DNA of 64,000 nt from Pseudomonadota bacterium (GTDB lineage Bacteria; Pseudomonadota; Gammaproteobacteria; Steroidobacterales; Steroidobacteraceae). Location: positions 434,001 to 498,000 of the forward strand of contig JADJXW010000001.1 in assembly GCA_016720075.1 (NCBI GenBank), written 5' to 3'. Shown piece by piece: positions 8,716-16,991 of this stretch. The notes beneath the pieces are model-generated. The model saw only the letters and a program-made list of their open reading frames with translations, was not told where the DNA came from and did no database searches. The first letter of the stretch is position 1; each line of letters starts with the position of its first letter. A program made the translations under genes and the position numbers.

Positions 8716-9369
8716 GTGATCGACGTCTACTGGTCCGCGAACAGCCCGTTCTGCTGGCGCGTGCTGCTGACGCTGGAGCTCAAGGGGCTGGCGTGGCGCA
8801 GCTTTTCCATGCAGACAGACCTGCAGGCGCACAAGGCGCCGCAAATGCTGGCCATGAATCCGCGCGGCCGGCTGCCGGTGGTGAAGGATGGCGACTACGT
8901 GGTGTTCGAGTCGCTGGCGGTGCTTTACTACCTCGATCGCAAATATCCGACGCCGCCCATTTTCGGTCAGTCGGCCGAGGAAGGTGGCGTGATCATGCGC
9001 GTCATCAACGAATTCCAGGCCTATACCGAGGAAGGCCTGATGCGCATCGTGCGCGAGTTGCAGACCGCGACCCCAAGGCTGGGCGAGGCGCTCACCCGCG
9101 CCATGTACACCGTGGCCAGCGAGGCGCGCACCGTCGAGGGCCGGCTCGGCAAGGGCGAGTGGATTGTCGGTGATTCGGTCTCGGCCGCTGACCTCGCCAT
9201 CTACCCTTGCATCCGCCTGCTGCATCGGGCCTTAATGCGCCCCGAGGCGCAGGAACTGTCAGCGCGTTTCCTGCCCGTGGAAGTGCATTATCCTCAGACG
9301 GCCCGCTGGCTGCGGCGCGTCGAGTCGCTGTTCAAACCGTCCTTTGTCGAGAGCATGGATCCGAAATGA
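8716..9369 (+). CDS. Glutathione S-transferase family protein
   Basis: A 217-residue cytosolic GST-fold protein. The thioredoxin-like N-terminal domain has SANSPFCWRVLLTL (first-strand active-site region), the cis-proline loop NPRGRLPVV and the glutathione-binding ESLAVLYYL segment; the all-helical C-terminal domain includes GDSVSAADLAIYPC. It probably conjugates or reduces a substrate with glutathione, identity unknown. Start is GTG at 8716 with GAGGA seven bases upstream. Its stop overlaps the ATG of homospermidine synthase (ATGA), so the two genes are coupled. Confidence 0.85.
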   Translation: MIDVYWSANSPFCWRVLLTLELKGLAWRSFSMQTDLQAHKAPQMLAMNPRGRLPVVKDGDYVVFESLAVLYYLDRKYPTPPIFGQSAEEGGVIMRVINEFQAYTEEGLMRIVRELQTATPRLGEALTRAMYTVASEARTVEGRLGKGEWIVGDSVSAADLAIYPCIRLLHRALMRPEAQELSARFLPVEVHYPQTARWLRRVESLFKPSFVESMDPK

Positions 9370-10790
9370 GTCACAAGGTAATCGTCGAGTTTCCCGGCCG
9401 CCTGGTCATGGTGGGCTTCGGCAGCATCGGCCAGGGCGTGCTGCCGCTCATCCTGCGTCACATCGGCATCCGTCCCGACCGCGTCGTCATCGTCACCGCC
9501 GAGGAAGCCGGTCGCGACGAGGCCGAGAAATTCGGCGTGCGTTTCATCAAGGAACCGCTGGTGCGCGAGAACTATCGCCGCGTGCTGGAGAACCTGCTGG
9601 GTCGCGGCGATTTCCTCATCAATCTTTCCGTCGACGTTTCCAGCATCGCGCTGGTCAAGTTCTGCTGGGAACGCGGCGCGATGTACATCGACACCTGCAT
9701 CGAGCCCTGGGCGGGCGGCTACACCGATCCGGCCACGCCGCCGGGCAAGCGCACCAACTACGCGCTGCGCGAGGACGCGCTCCAGCTTCGCACCGACCTC
9801 ACGGCGAAGAATCCCACCGCCATCCTCACCCATGGCGCCAACCCCGGCCTGGTGTCGCACTTCGTGAAGGAAGCGCTGCTCACGCTGAAGCGCGACATCG
9901 GCGTCGAGAAAGACAAGCCCGAGCCGGCCACGCGCGCCGAGTGGGCGGAGCTGGCGCACGCGCTGAACGTCAAGGTCATGCACGTGGCCGAGCGCGACAC
10001 TCAGGTTTCGCCACGGGTCAAGGAAGTGGGCGAATTCGTCAACACCTGGTCGGTGGATGGTTTTGTTTCCGAGGGCTGCCAGCCGGCGGAACTCGGCTGG
10101 GGCACACACGAGCGCAATTTCCCGCGCGATGCCAAGCGCCACGAGTTCGGCAACGGCGCGGCCATCTACCTGGGGCAGCCCGGCGCGGCCACGCGCGTGC
10201 GCACCTGGACGCCCAATGCGGGCCCCATCCACGGTTTCCTCATCACTCACAGCGAAGCCATTTCGCTGGCCGACTACTACACCGTGCGCAAGCACGGCGA
10301 AGTGCAGTACCGCCCCACGGCCCACTACGCCTACCACCCCAGCGACTCGGCGGTGATGTCGATCCACGAACTGGCCGGCCGCAACTGGCAGATGCAGCCG
10401 CGCAAGCGCATCCTGATGGACGAGATCACTTCGGGCATGGACGAACTCGGCGTGATGCTGGCCGGCCACAAGAAGAACGCCTACTGGTACGGCTCGCAGC
10501 TCACCATCGAAGAGGCCCGCGCGCTGGCGCCGCACAACAACGCCACCAGCCTGCAGGTCACCGTGTCGGTGCTGGCCGGCATCGTCTGGGCCATGGAGCA
10601 TCCCGATCGCGGGCTGCTCGAGCCCGATGAGCTAGACCACCACCGCATCCTCGAGATCTGCAAACCCTATCTCGGCCGGATGCACGGCGAATACACCGAC
10701 TGGTCGCCGCTGTCTGACCGCGAACGGCTGTTCCCGGAAGATCTCGACTTCAGCGATCCCTGGCAGTTCAAGAACGTCCGGGTCATCTGA
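9366..10790 (+). CDS. hss: Homospermidine synthase
   Basis: A 474-residue NAD-dependent enzyme that makes sym-homospermidine from two putrescine units (or putrescine and spermidine). The Rossmann motif VGFGSIGQG is at residues 16-24, followed by family stretches such as YIDTCIEPWAGGY, ILTHGANPGLVSHF, LGWGTHERNFP and AYHPSDSAVMSIHEL. Length agrees with bacterial homospermidine synthases. Together with speA 1.5 kb away it implies a homospermidine-type polyamine pool. It is followed by a palindrome-rich convergent gap. Confidence 0.93.
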   Translation: MSHKVIVEFPGRLVMVGFGSIGQGVLPLILRHIGIRPDRVVIVTAEEAGRDEAEKFGVRFIKEPLVRENYRRVLENLLGRGDFLINLSVDVSSIALVKFCWERGAMYIDTCIEPWAGGYTDPATPPGKRTNYALREDALQLRTDLTAKNPTAILTHGANPGLVSHFVKEALLTLKRDIGVEKDKPEPATRAEWAELAHALNVKVMHVAERDTQVSPRVKEVGEFVNTWSVDGFVSEGCQPAELGWGTHERNFPRDAKRHEFGNGAAIYLGQPGAATRVRTWTPNAGPIHGFLITHSEAISLADYYTVRKHGEVQYRPTAHYAYHPSDSAVMSIHELAGRNWQMQPRKRILMDEITSGMDELGVMLAGHKKNAYWYGSQLTIEEARALAPHNNATSLQVTVSVLAGIVWAMEHPDRGLLEPDELDHHRILEICKPYLGRMHGEYTDWSPLSDRERLFPEDLDFSDPWQFKNVRVI

Positions 10791-11078
10791 TCAGGAAATT
10801 TGCTTCGGGCCGCGTGGGCGCGCTGGCGGATTTTGCCGCGCTTCGGACAGCCGGCGCAGAGCCGCCGGAACTCGCGCGGCGAGATCCTTCCGCACACCCA
10901 CGCTGCGCATAGCCATCGTCCTGAAGAGCGCGCTCTTCATCTTCGAATGCGGGCAATCGATGTCCGGGCGTGGGCGGGGTTTTGGAGGGGAACCTGGAAG
11001 CAAGTTCCGGCCGTCTTCGGCCGGCTGTTCGAAGCGCGCAGGTTCCCCTCCAAAACCCCGCCCGCGCCCAGGTAACGC
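10791..11078. other. Convergent intergenic region rich in palindromes
   Basis: The 288-base gap lies between two convergent genes. It holds the large inverted repeat described separately and an 18-base perfect palindrome at 10922-10939 (TGAAGAGCG mirrored by CGCTCTTCA). A 49-codon open frame on the minus strand (10791-10940, starting MKSALFRTMAMRSVG) is possible but has no recognisable domain, and its ATG sits on the palindrome, so I do not call it a gene. No T-run follows either palindrome. Confidence 0.6.
10966..11069. repeat. Nested 31-bp inverted repeat
   Basis: Left arm 10966-10996 and right arm 11039-11069 are complementary at 30 of 31 positions (the single difference, T against C, would be a G-U pair in RNA). 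The 42-base spacer contains a second hairpin, CCGGCCG (11007-11013), TCTT, CGGCCGG (11018-11024). Folded, this would be a long GC-rich rod with an inner stem-loop. It could serve as a bidirectional terminator for hss and greB, as a REP/BIME-like site, or be a miniature element; there is no poly-T tract and no second copy seen in the window. Confidence 0.85.
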
Positions 11079-11576
11079 CTACTCGTATTCGATCCCGACG
11101 ATCGTGTATCTCTTCTCAACGCCCGCAATGAGAAGTGCGACTTGTGCGTCGAGAGCCTTCCCCATGAGGGCCTTGGCCAGCGGCGCATCCATGCTGATGA
11201 ACCCCGCCTCGCGGTCAAACTCATCCGGCCCCACGATGCGGTGCCGCGCCACGTTGCCGTCGTCGTCCTCCACTTCCACCCATGCGCCGAAGAACACGCG
11301 CCTGCGGTCGGTGGGAGGCTGCTCCACAACGGTCATGCCGTCGAGGCGGCTGCGCAGGAAGCGCACGCGCGAGTCGATCTCGCGCAGGCGCTTCTTGCCG
11401 TAGGTGTATTCGGCGTTCTCGGAGCGGTCGCCCTGCGCGGCGGCGGCGCTGACCGCGGCGGTCACTTGCGGCCTCTCCACGCGCCAGAGCTGGTCCAGTT
11501 CGGCGCGCAGCCGGGCGTGCCCGGCAGGCGTGATGTACTTCGATCCGGGGCGCGTGGGCGGGCGGTAGCGGCTCAT
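11079..11576 (-). CDS. greB: Transcription elongation factor GreB
   Basis: A 165-residue Gre factor that enters the RNA polymerase secondary channel and stimulates transcript cleavage in backtracked complexes. The N-terminal coiled coil begins KYITPAGHARLRAELDQLW and contains the acidic tip region QGDRSENAEYTYGKKRLREID; the C-terminal FKBP-like domain ends in YTIVGIEYE. The GreB-type YTYGKKRLREID segment separates it from GreA. ATG at 11576 (MSRYRPP) is chosen over a longer frame to 11612. The neighbouring small gene is divergent. Confidence 0.93.
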   Translation of the reverse strand: MSRYRPPTRPGSKYITPAGHARLRAELDQLWRVERPQVTAAVSAAAAQGDRSENAEYTYGKKRLREIDSRVRFLRSRLDGMTVVEQPPTDRRRVFFGAWVEVEDDDGNVARHRIVGPDEFDREAGFISMDAPLAKALMGKALDAQVALLIAGVEKRYTIVGIEYE

Positions 11577-11665
11577 GGGCGAATCCCGGAATCGCCGTAT
11601 CTGTGCGCACAAGCACAGCCGCAGGCGCGGGCCGCGTCTAGGCTGGATCCGGAGATCACGAACAC

Positions 11666-11863
11666 ATGGCCACCCGCTACTACGCTCATTTCGTCGCCGA
11701 TACCCAGGAGTCCCGGGATTCAGGGGAATACAGCGGCGTGGTCGAACTGGACGCGCCGCTGCGTCCGCAGCGGGAGTTGCGGGATCTCAGAACGCTGCTC
11801 GCCCGCAATTTCCACCTGGCCGCCGAGGATATCAGGATCCTCAACTGGGCCACGCTGCACTGA
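11666..11863 (+). CDS. Small hypothetical protein
   Basis: A 65-residue protein starting MATRYYAHFVADTQESRDSG and ending ILNWATLH. It has a mixed alpha/beta composition, no signal peptide and no known motif. It lies alone between the divergent greB and the lemA gene with a 100-base gap to lemA. Codon pattern (G/C third positions) and start context support coding; the function is unknown. Confidence 0.5.
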   Translation: MATRYYAHFVADTQESRDSGEYSGVVELDAPLRPQRELRDLRTLLARNFHLAAEDIRILNWATLH

Positions 11864-11963
11864 CGCCCGCCACCCCTGCGCGCCGCCACGCCCCATGACA
11901 CAATGGGGCTTGAAGGGCGCCTTCGCGCCCGCATATCGCGCAACGGGTCTCCAAGGAGTTGTC

Positions 11964-12599
11964 ATGCGTGCACTGAAAGTTGCCCTGCTGGGCGCGGCCC
12001 TGCTGCTTTCCGGATGTGGTTACAACACGCTGCAGACGCAGGATGAAGCCGTGACGGCCGCCTGGTCCGAGGTGCTGAGCCAGTACCAGCGGCGCGCCGA
12101 TCTCATCCCCAACCTGGTGGCCACAGTGAAAGGTTACGCCGCGCAGGAAGAAAAAGTGCTCGTAGGCGTCACCGAGGCGCGCGCCAAGGTGGGCACCATC
12201 CAGCTCACGCCCGAGCTGCTGGGTGACGAGGCGGCGCTGCGCAAGTTCCAGGAGGCGCAGGGCACGCTGACGCAGGCGCTGAAGAGCCTCATCGCCGTGT
12301 CGGAGAACTATCCCGACCTCAAGTCCGACCAGAATTTCCGCCAGCTGGCCGACAACCTCGAAGGCACGGAAAACCGCATCACCGTGGCCCGCAACCGCTA
12401 CATCGAAGCGGTACAGGCCTACAACGGCACGGTGCGCTCCTTCCCCAGCAACCTCACCGCCAAGATGTTCAGCCACAAGGTGAAGGCGAACTTCAGCGTG
12501 GAGAACGAGGCGGCCATCAGGACGGCGCCGACGGTGGATTTCGGTGCTGCTCCGGCCGCCACGCCAGCCCCTGCGCCCGCGCCCGCGCCCGCGCAGTAG
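11964..12599 (+). CDS. LemA family lipoprotein
   Basis: A 211-residue LemA protein. A lipobox (LLLSGC) ends the signal peptide near residue 17, so it should be a lipoprotein. The helical core shows the family hallmarks AAWSEVLSQYQRRADLIPNLV and the C-terminal NRYIEAVQAYNGTVRSFP. It ends in an alanine-proline repeat (APAPAPAPAP). AAGGAG precedes the ATG. LemA proteins often pair with TPM-domain proteins, as here, and are suspected of envelope functions; the biochemical role is not established. Confidence 0.9.
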   Translation: MRALKVALLGAALLLSGCGYNTLQTQDEAVTAAWSEVLSQYQRRADLIPNLVATVKGYAAQEEKVLVGVTEARAKVGTIQLTPELLGDEAALRKFQEAQGTLTQALKSLIAVSENYPDLKSDQNFRQLADNLEGTENRITVARNRYIEAVQAYNGTVRSFPSNLTAKMFSHKVKANFSVENEAAIRTAPTVDFGAAPAATPAPAPAPAPAQ

Positions 12600-12608
12600 C
12601 TCGCCGGG

Positions 12609-13490
12609 ATGACGGCGCGGGCGCTGCTGCTGCTGTTGGTGGGGTGGGGCGCGGCCCTGCCTGCGCTGGCGCAGTCGCTGCAACCCATACCCGCGCTCGA
12701 ATCCCGCGTCACCGATCTCACCGGCACGCTCACGGCAGGCCAGCAGTCCGAGCTTGAGCAGAAGCTGGCCGCCTTCGAGCAGCGCAAGGGCTCGCAGCTG
12801 GCCGTGCTGATCGTGCCAACCACCCAGCCCGAGGCCATCGAGCAGTATTCCATCCGCGTGGTCGAGGCCTGGAAGCTGGGTCGCGCCAAGCCCGATGACG
12901 GCGCGCTGCTGCTGGTGGCGCTGCAGGATCGCGCCATGCGCATCGAGGTGGGCTATGGCCTCGAGGGCGCGCTCACCGATTCGGTTTCCGGTCGCATCAT
13001 CCGCGACACCATCACGCCGCAGTTCAGGCAGGGCAGCATCTTCGGCGGCGTGAATGCCGGCGTCGACCAGATCATCCGCGTGCTGGAAGGCGAGGCGCTG
13101 CCGCCACCGGATCGCAGCTGGCGCGGACCAGGCGACAGACTTCCCGCGCTGCTTCCCTTGCTGTTCGTCGGCGTGCTCGGGATCGGTGCGGTGCTGCGCG
13201 CGATATTCGGCCGCGCGCTTGGCGCCATGGCTACCGGCGGCGCCACGGGACTCCTGGTCTGGCTGATCTCCAAGGTGCTGGGTTTCGCCATCGGCGCCGG
13301 TGTCATCGCGCTCGTCATCAGCCTGCTCGCCGGCATCGGCGGCGTGGGTCGCGGGATTGGTCGAGGCGGGCCGCCCTGGGGCGGCTGGGGCGGCGGCGGC
13401 TTTGGTGGAGGTGGCGGCTTCGGAGGCGGTGGCGGTTTCCGCGGCGGCGGCGGCGGCTTCGGCGGTGGCGGCGCCTCGGGGAGATGGTGA
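12609..13490 (+). CDS. TPM-domain (YgcG-type) membrane protein
   Basis: A 293-residue protein with a signal peptide ending in ALAQ, a periplasmic TPM domain (SRVTDLTGTLTAGQQSELEQ, QLAVLIVPTTQPE, GVDQIIRVLEGE), two or three hydrophobic helices between about residues 180 and 245, and a final Gly-rich tail of GGGGF-type repeats ending in SGRW. This is the YgcG layout. It starts nine bases after lemA and overlaps the next TPM gene by seven bases. The Gly-rich repeat may bind other envelope parts; no enzymatic role is demonstrated for this class. Confidence 0.88.
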   Translation: MTARALLLLLVGWGAALPALAQSLQPIPALESRVTDLTGTLTAGQQSELEQKLAAFEQRKGSQLAVLIVPTTQPEAIEQYSIRVVEAWKLGRAKPDDGALLLVALQDRAMRIEVGYGLEGALTDSVSGRIIRDTITPQFRQGSIFGGVNAGVDQIIRVLEGEALPPPDRSWRGPGDRLPALLPLLFVGVLGIGAVLRAIFGRALGAMATGGATGLLVWLISKVLGFAIGAGVIALVISLLAGIGGVGRGIGRGGPPWGGWGGGGFGGGGGFGGGGGFRGGGGGFGGGGASGRW

Positions 13491-13984
13491 TGCTGCGCCG
13501 CGTCCTCAGGCACCTGTTCACGCCGCAGTGGGTGGCGCGGCGCCACTATCCGCCGGCCCTGATGGAGGAGATCCAGCGCCGCATTGCCGAAGTCGAGCGC
13601 CGGCATCCGGGCGAGCTGCGCTTCGTCGTGGAGCACGCGCTGGAGCCGGACGCGCTGCTCTGCCGCCTGACTCCACGCGAGCGCGCGCTGGAGGTTTTCG
13701 GCCAGCTGCGCGTGTGGGATACCGAGCACAACAACGGCGTGCTGGTGTATGTGCTGCATGCCGAGCATGCGGTGGAGATCGTCGCCGACCGCGGCCTTGC
13801 CCGTCAGGTCGAGCAGGCCGAGTGGGATGTCCTCTGTCGTCAGGTGGAGACGCATTTTCGCGCCGGCAGATTCCGGGAGGGAGCCCTTGCCGCGCTGGAT
13901 GGTGCGGCGCGACTGCTGGAACAGCACCTTCCGCCGCGCAAGGCCGGGCGCAACGAACTGCCCGATCAACCCCTGTTGCTGTAG
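13484..13984 (+). CDS. TPM-domain protein, second copy
   Basis: A 166-residue TPM-domain protein lacking a clear signal peptide. It carries RRIAEVERRHPGELRFVVEHAL, VWDTEHNNGVLVYVLHAEHAVEIVADRGL and a C-terminal AALDGAARLLEQH helix, matching the small TPM proteins that accompany LemA/YgcG pairs. ATG at 13484 or 13490 are both possible; the latter overlaps the previous stop as TGATG. The three genes from lemA onwards form one transcription unit. Confidence 0.82.
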   Translation: MVMLRRVLRHLFTPQWVARRHYPPALMEEIQRRIAEVERRHPGELRFVVEHALEPDALLCRLTPRERALEVFGQLRVWDTEHNNGVLVYVLHAEHAVEIVADRGLARQVEQAEWDVLCRQVETHFRAGRFREGALAALDGAARLLEQHLPPRKAGRNELPDQPLLL

Positions 13985-14013
13985 AAACCCCTTCCCGATG
14001 CCATAATTGGCGC

Positions 14014-15192
14014 ATGAAGACCATCCGACCGCTGATTGCCGCTGGCCTGATGTCCGCCCTGGCCGCCTGTTCACTGCTTTCCCCGCCCATCAGGGAAGAG
14101 CAGGCACCCGCGGCCGCGCCGGTTCCCGTCGAGCCGCCCAAGCCGCAGTACGCGCCGCCCATCGGCACGCACCGATTCGAAATCGATGCCGCCCACGACG
14201 ACGTGGTGGGCCAGGTGCAGGTCACGATCTCCTCGAAGGAAGACACGCTGCCGGACATCGCCCGGCGCTTCAACCTGGGCTACGAAGAGATTGTGCGCGC
14301 CAATCCTGGCGTCGATCCCTGGCTGCCGGGCGCGGGCAAGGAAATCGTGCTGCCCACGCAGTTCGTGCTGCCCAATTCCGTGCGCCAGGGCATCGTGATC
14401 AACATCGCCGCGATGCGGCTGTTCTACTTCCCGCCGACGAAGCCCGGCGAGAAGCAGGTGGTCTACACGCATCCCATCGGCATCGGCAGGGTGGGCTGGC
14501 AGACGCCGGAGGGCGCCACCAAGGTTGTCTCGAAGCAGAAGGATCCGGTGTGGATTCCGCCGGCTTCCGTGCGCAAGGAGCACAAGGAGAACGGCGAGAT
14601 CCTTCCGGCCCGCGTGCCTGCGGGACCAGACAACCCCCTCGGCAAGTACAAGTTCACACTGGGCTGGCCCAGCTATCTCATCCACGGCACCAACAAGCCC
14701 TACGGCGTGGGCCTGCGTTCCAGCCACGGCTGCATCCGCCTGTATCCGGAAGACGTGGAGAAAATCTTCGCGATGGTGAACCCGGGCACAGGGGTCACCG
14801 TGGTGAACCAGCCCTTCGTGTTCGGCTGGCATGATGGCGAGCTGTACCTGCAGGGCTTCGACGTGCTCGAGGACGACAAGCGCGACTGGTCCAAGTCGCA
14901 GCCGAAGCTGCTGTCCAAGACGCTGAGCAAGCGCATCCAGACCGAGCTTGCCAATCGCAAGGCCACCGTCGACTGGCAGCGTGTCGCGCAGATCACGAAG
15001 GATCCGCGCGGCCTGGTGCTGTCCGTTTCCACCCCGGAGCGCAGCGAGGATGTGGTGATCGCCGCCGCGCCGCGAGTCGAGAACCGGATTCCCCAGGGAG
15101 CCAACTGGGATGGCGCCGATGATCCGGCGCTGCAGGCGCAGAGCGACGTCAAGGTGATGGTCCAGGAGCAGCAGCAGGCACCGCGCAGTTAG
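14014..15192 (+). CDS. L,D-transpeptidase lipoprotein with LysM
   Basis: A 392-residue envelope enzyme. A lipobox (LAAC) is near residue 19; a LysM-like domain (EDTLPDIARRFNLGYEEIVRANPGV) spans about 70-100; the YkuD catalytic domain follows, with the conserved LIHGTN and catalytic cysteine in SSHGCIRLYPEDVEK near residue 238. Family members (ErfK/YcfS/YbiS type) attach Braun lipoprotein to peptidoglycan or make 3-3 crosslinks. The C-terminal extension of about 100 residues ends in a Gln-rich tail. It heads a same-strand series of five genes extending to plsB. Confidence 0.92.
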   Translation: MKTIRPLIAAGLMSALAACSLLSPPIREEQAPAAAPVPVEPPKPQYAPPIGTHRFEIDAAHDDVVGQVQVTISSKEDTLPDIARRFNLGYEEIVRANPGVDPWLPGAGKEIVLPTQFVLPNSVRQGIVINIAAMRLFYFPPTKPGEKQVVYTHPIGIGRVGWQTPEGATKVVSKQKDPVWIPPASVRKEHKENGEILPARVPAGPDNPLGKYKFTLGWPSYLIHGTNKPYGVGLRSSHGCIRLYPEDVEKIFAMVNPGTGVTVVNQPFVFGWHDGELYLQGFDVLEDDKRDWSKSQPKLLSKTLSKRIQTELANRKATVDWQRVAQITKDPRGLVLSVSTPERSEDVVIAAAPRVENRIPQGANWDGADDPALQAQSDVKVMVQEQQQAPRS

Positions 15193-15209
15193 CGTATATT
15201 TGTCGCATC

Positions 15210-15341
15210 ATGGCGACCCTGACCGAATGGCTGAAGCTCATGCTGGCCGAAATCGAGCGCAAGCGGGATGAAGCAGCCCGCGCGGCAGCCGAGCAGCAGG
15301 CCCGCCAGGCACACAAATCCAACACCAGTCCGGCGGGGTAG
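15210..15341 (+). CDS. 43-residue charged micro-protein
   Basis: A short frame starts ATG at 15210, 17 bases after the transpeptidase stop, and ends TAG at 15339-15341, eight bases before the GTG of the sheath-like gene. It encodes MATLTEWLKLMLAEIERKRD followed by an Ala/Glu/Arg-rich stretch and a loose HKSNTSPAG tail: an amphipathic helix with alternating acidic and basic residues. No family is recognised. Its position between two same-strand genes with small gaps argues for real translation; no homology was tested. Confidence 0.5.
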   Translation: MATLTEWLKLMLAEIERKRDEAARAAAEQQARQAHKSNTSPAG

Positions 15342-15349
15342 CTGAAGCG

Positions 15350-16981
15350 GTGACCGAACAGCGGGTTTCCGGGCCGGATGGCGTCGGAGCCGTGCCTCTG
15401 GCCACGCGTAGCGAAGCTTTCTCCTACGCCGATGCGCGCGATGCGCAGGCGGCAACCGCCCGTATCGACTCCGCTCCCAACGGCATCGTGGCCTTTGTAG
15501 GCCGCTGCCAGAAGGGCCCCATCAACGAGCCCATCGCCATCCACAGTCTCGCCGACTACCAGCGGGTGTTCGGTGGCCTGTGGGAGCACTCCACGCTGTC
15601 CTTCGCGATGGAGCAGTTCTTCGAGCAGGGCGGCGCCCATGCGCTCGTGGTGCGCGTGGTCAGTGAGGGGCGCGCACCCACCATCGACCTTCCGGCCGGC
15701 GAGGAGCGCCTGGTGCTGGCGGGACTGTGTCCCGGGCGCAACGAGTTCCTGCGCGCCTCGGTCGATCATGATGGCATCAGCACGCAGGACGAAGACCTGT
15801 TCAACCTTGTCGTGCAGCGCGTGCGCAGGCGCGGTTCCGAACTGGTGGAAACCCAGGAGATCTTCCGCCGTGTTTCCGTCCTCGGAGGGTCCGCGCGCGA
15901 TATCACCCGATTCCTTTCGGCGTCGAAGCTGGTGCGCGTTGCCGGACCCCTGCCGGCGCGGCGCCCTGACATCACCCACGGCCCCGATCCCCGGGCCCTG
16001 ATCGGCTACGTGGAGTGCAACAACGACGGCGAGGATGGCGACGTGCTGTCCGACTACGACCTGATCGGCTCGCAACAGCGCCGCAGCGGCATCTTCGCGC
16101 TGGAAGACGGGCCGCGTTTCAATTTCCTGTGCATCCCTGCGCCGGAGCGCAATCGCGATCTCGGGATGAGCGTGCTGGTGGTCGGCGCGCGCTTCTGCCG
16201 TCGCCACCACGCGCTGCTGCTGGTGGATCCGCCGCTGGCATGGGACAGCACCCAGGTGGCCCTCGGTGCCGCGCGCAGCTGGCCCTTCCACAGCATGGAT
16301 GCGTTGATGTTCTTCCCGCGCATCACGGCGCTGAACCGGCTGAGCGGCGAACAGGAATCCTTCGCGCCTTCCGCGGCTGCCGTGGCGCTGGTCGTCCGCG
16401 ACGACGCGAACCGCGCCCACCTGTGGAAGGAGGCCGAGGAGCCTGCCCTGCTGCGCCCGGGTGCCCAGCCCGCGCTGTGGGTGGATCGCCTGCAGCGCCA
16501 ACAGCTCGCGCAGCTGGGTGTCAACGCACTGCGTTCCACGCGCCGGCCGACGCGGCATGAAGTGGAGCTATGCACGCTGGCCGGCGAAGCCGCGGCGAGC
16601 GCCGATGCGCGCTGGCTGGGCACGCGCCGCCTGCAGCTGGAACTGTGCGCCAGCATCGAGCGCGGCACGCGCTGGGTGAGCATCGAGGGCAACACGCCGC
16701 GCACGCGCGAACGCGCCGCCCGGCAGGTGGAGGACTACCTGCGCGAACAGGCCGAGGCTGGCGCCTTCGCCGGCGCCGAGCGCAACCGACACTATTTCGT
16801 GCTGTGCGACGAGCGGCTCAATGGCCCGGCCGAACAGACCCACGGCGTGTTCCGGCTGCTGTTCGGATACCAGTCGGTGCATGCCGCGTCGCCGCTGACC
16901 TGGCTGGTGGAGCACCGCCCGGCGTCGAGCAGCACCCGTTCCGTGAGCCTCAACCAGCTCGCGGCCCTCGAGCTGAGCTAG
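15350..16981 (+). CDS. Contractile tail sheath-like protein (orphan)
   Basis: A 543-residue protein resembling phage/contractile-injection sheath subunits. Near residues 45-105 it shows the sheath N-terminal pattern IVAFVGRCQKGPINEPIAI, then SLADYQRVFGG and FFEQGGAHALVVRVV. Near 435-490 it has the C-terminal domain pattern: IERGTRWVSIEGNTP, an amphipathic helix, AGAFAG and YFVLCDE. The subtilisin-like middle of sheaths is not obvious. No tube, baseplate, spike or AAA+ gene is in the window. GTG start; it ends ten bases before the YqiA-type gene, so it appears embedded in a housekeeping transcription unit. Role unknown: domesticated sheath or orphan remnant; the frame is intact, favouring a retained function. 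Confidence 0.8.
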   Translation: MTEQRVSGPDGVGAVPLATRSEAFSYADARDAQAATARIDSAPNGIVAFVGRCQKGPINEPIAIHSLADYQRVFGGLWEHSTLSFAMEQFFEQGGAHALVVRVVSEGRAPTIDLPAGEERLVLAGLCPGRNEFLRASVDHDGISTQDEDLFNLVVQRVRRRGSELVETQEIFRRVSVLGGSARDITRFLSASKLVRVAGPLPARRPDITHGPDPRALIGYVECNNDGEDGDVLSDYDLIGSQQRRSGIFALEDGPRFNFLCIPAPERNRDLGMSVLVVGARFCRRHHALLLVDPPLAWDSTQVALGAARSWPFHSMDALMFFPRITALNRLSGEQESFAPSAAAVALVVRDDANRAHLWKEAEEPALLRPGAQPALWVDRLQRQQLAQLGVNALRSTRRPTRHEVELCTLAGEAAASADARWLGTRRLQLELCASIERGTRWVSIEGNTPRTRERAARQVEDYLREQAEAGAFAGAERNRHYFVLCDERLNGPAEQTHGVFRLLFGYQSVHAASPLTWLVEHRPASSSTRSVSLNQLAALELS

Positions 16982-16991
16982 GATCAGGATC

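Noticed and set aside
10791..10940. 49-codon minus-strand gene
   Set aside because: Starts on a palindrome, no ribosome-binding site of note and no family; left as part of the intergenic region.
13380..13480. GGC/GGT repeat as a microsatellite
   Set aside because: It encodes the Gly-rich tail normal for YgcG-type proteins.
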